Assembly (NCBI GenBank): GCA_030611815.1
Contig: JAUWPC010000011.1
Location: forward strand, 1 to 24,230
Origin: Desulfobacteraceae bacterium
GTDB taxonomy: Bacteria; Desulfobacterota; DSM-4660; Desulfatiglandales; Desulfatiglandaceae
Reading direction: 5' to 3'
DNA: 24,230 bases
In this document: positions 23,323 through 24,230 of the stretch, piece by piece
Numbering within the stretch: the first letter of the stretch is position 1
How the letters are laid out: each line of letters begins with the position of its first letter
The notes under the pieces: generated by a model
Told to the model about the DNA's origin: nothing
The model's input: only the letters and a program-made list of their open reading frames with translations
Database searches by the model: none
Made by a program: the position numbers and the translations under genes

Positions 23323-24230
23323 TCAGGAGTGGTTGAGGTAGGGAGTGACAGGTTTCATGGAGAGGTGAAATTTTTTCTCCGCTTCCTTGACCTTCTCTAT
23401 CCTTTCCGGATCAAGAAAGGTCCCGTATACGGGATCGTCCATCTGTGGCGGTATGCCGAGCAGCTCTTGCTCTAAGTGTGATAAGGCCATCACGGATCTG
23501 TCGCAGACAGGGTAACCCTTGTCATCGAGACGGATGACCGGGTCGAATGAGACCTCAGATATATTGTTGATGTCAACCAGCTTGATACCCCCGGTCCTTG
23601 TCAGGATAAGGTTTCCAATGCCGGCAAGATCCGGCACAAGCTTAGTCTCTACAATCATTTTTTTGAGTCTTGTTATGAAATCCTGAGCTCTCTTTCGAAC
23701 CTCGTCTTCCCATCGGGCGACTATGACAGTTCGGTCCTCATCTTCATCAATGCCGAGGCGGGCCAGAATGGAGATCAGGCGGTCCCTTCCCAGATCGCCC
23801 CAGGGTTCCAGCACTTCACCCGAAACATATTCCTGAAGCCCGGCAAGGAGGATCTCCCATTTCCGTGGCCCCGCATAGTGCACAAGAAACTCCGTTGGTC
23901 TGGCAATATGGTCCGGAGCAAGATAGGATTCAACAATTTTGACCCTTCTTAACTCTTCCCTGGCTTCACTCAGGCTATTGAATCTCCTCCTGAGTATCCT
24001 TAACATCTTCAGGGGAATCGCCCTCGGAAACATTCTCAACCCGTTGACAATAACCCCTCTTTTTTCCCGCTCCACATCACCGGGGTTCAATACCTCCATC
24101 AGGTGGGAACGCAGGCCTGTGCGATAATGCCTCCTGAAAAGATACCTCCCGGGATTTCTGATAAAATTTAATTGCAGTATATCATTGTGATCCAGATACG
24201 GTTTATCCCTTATGTCATCTGGCAGCGGAA
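23323..24230 (-). CDS. Putative kinase-fold protein, 5' end beyond window
   Basis: The frame is open from the right edge to the stop at 23323 (about 302 codons visible). An ATG at 24099 exists but has no ribosome-binding site. The 43 codons before it also look coding (such as NFIRNPGRYLFRRHYRTGLR), so the true start is probably outside. Weak kinase-like features appear in order, numbered from the 24099 ATG: an N-lobe-like segment (VKIVESYLAPDHIARPTEFL), a hinge-like GLQEYVSGEVL (88-97), a catalytic-loop-like VPDLAGIGNLIL (155-166; D157, N163) and a DFG-like KLVDINN (173-179; D176). This recalls YrbL or aminoglycoside/LPS-kinase-type proteins. Substrate and family are not established. It converges on the fusion gene with 29 bp between stops. 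Confidence 0.6.
   Translation of the reverse strand, partial: PLPDDIRDKPYLDHNDILQLNFIRNPGRYLFRRHYRTGLRSHLMEVLNPGDVEREKRGVIVNGLRMFPRAIPLKMLRILRRRFNSLSEAREELRRVKIVESYLAPDHIARPTEFLVHYAGPRKWEILLAGLQEYVSGEVLEPWGDLGRDRLISILARLGIDEDEDRTVIVARWEDEVRKRAQDFITRLKKMIVETKLVPDLAGIGNLILTRTGGIKLVDINNISEVSFDPVIRLDDKGYPVCDRSVMALSHLEQELLGIPPQMDDPVYGTFLDPERIEKVKEAEKKFHLSMKPVTPYLNHS

Overview
The window looks like chromosomal DNA from an uncultured Gram-negative bacterium, most likely of the Desulfobacterota (former Deltaproteobacteria). The evidence is a YhdP/AsmA-like envelope protein, a lipoprotein with a lipobox, a split glycine decarboxylase (gcvPA/gcvPB), a RayT-type transposase, and intergenic DNA full of short degenerate repeats. 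This placement is an inference from gene content; no rRNA or marker gene is present.

Layout. 1-132 is the start of an unknown gene that runs off the left edge. 133-487 is AT-rich and holds an 18-bp perfect inverted repeat. 488-4696 (minus) is a large AsmA/YhdP-like protein followed by a small lipoprotein. 5040-6665 (minus) holds a RayT transposase with a DnaA-like tail and a double PRC-barrel protein. 7015-8277 (plus) is hflX, convergent with an APC permease that carries two C-terminal universal stress domains (8281-10581, minus). The permease is preceded by, and overlaps, a 58-residue single-span membrane protein. About 700 bp of repeat-rich DNA (10730-11440) leads to a HAD-family hydrolase (plus).

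The right half is a glycine/lipoate/one-carbon block. On the minus strand, in transcription order, come gcvH, gcvPA, gcvPB, an FAD/NAD(P) oxidoreductase, lipB, a DinG/YoaA-type helicase and a Nudix hydrolase, several touching or overlapping. Divergent from gcvH is one 883-codon gene that fuses GcvT to a serine hydroxymethyltransferase. GcvP decarboxylates glycine onto the lipoyl arm of GcvH, the GcvT half moves the one-carbon unit to tetrahydrofolate, and the SHMT half can use that methylene-THF with a second glycine to make serine (or the reverse). LipB supplies octanoyl groups for the GcvH lipoyl lysine. No dihydrolipoamide dehydrogenase (L-protein) or lipA is in the window. The right edge holds a convergent, 5'-truncated gene with weak kinase-fold features.

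The most notable item is the GcvT-SHMT fusion with apparently complete active sites in both halves. Next come the permease-USP-USP protein with its coupled small membrane protein, and two inverted-repeat structures in the intergenic DNA.
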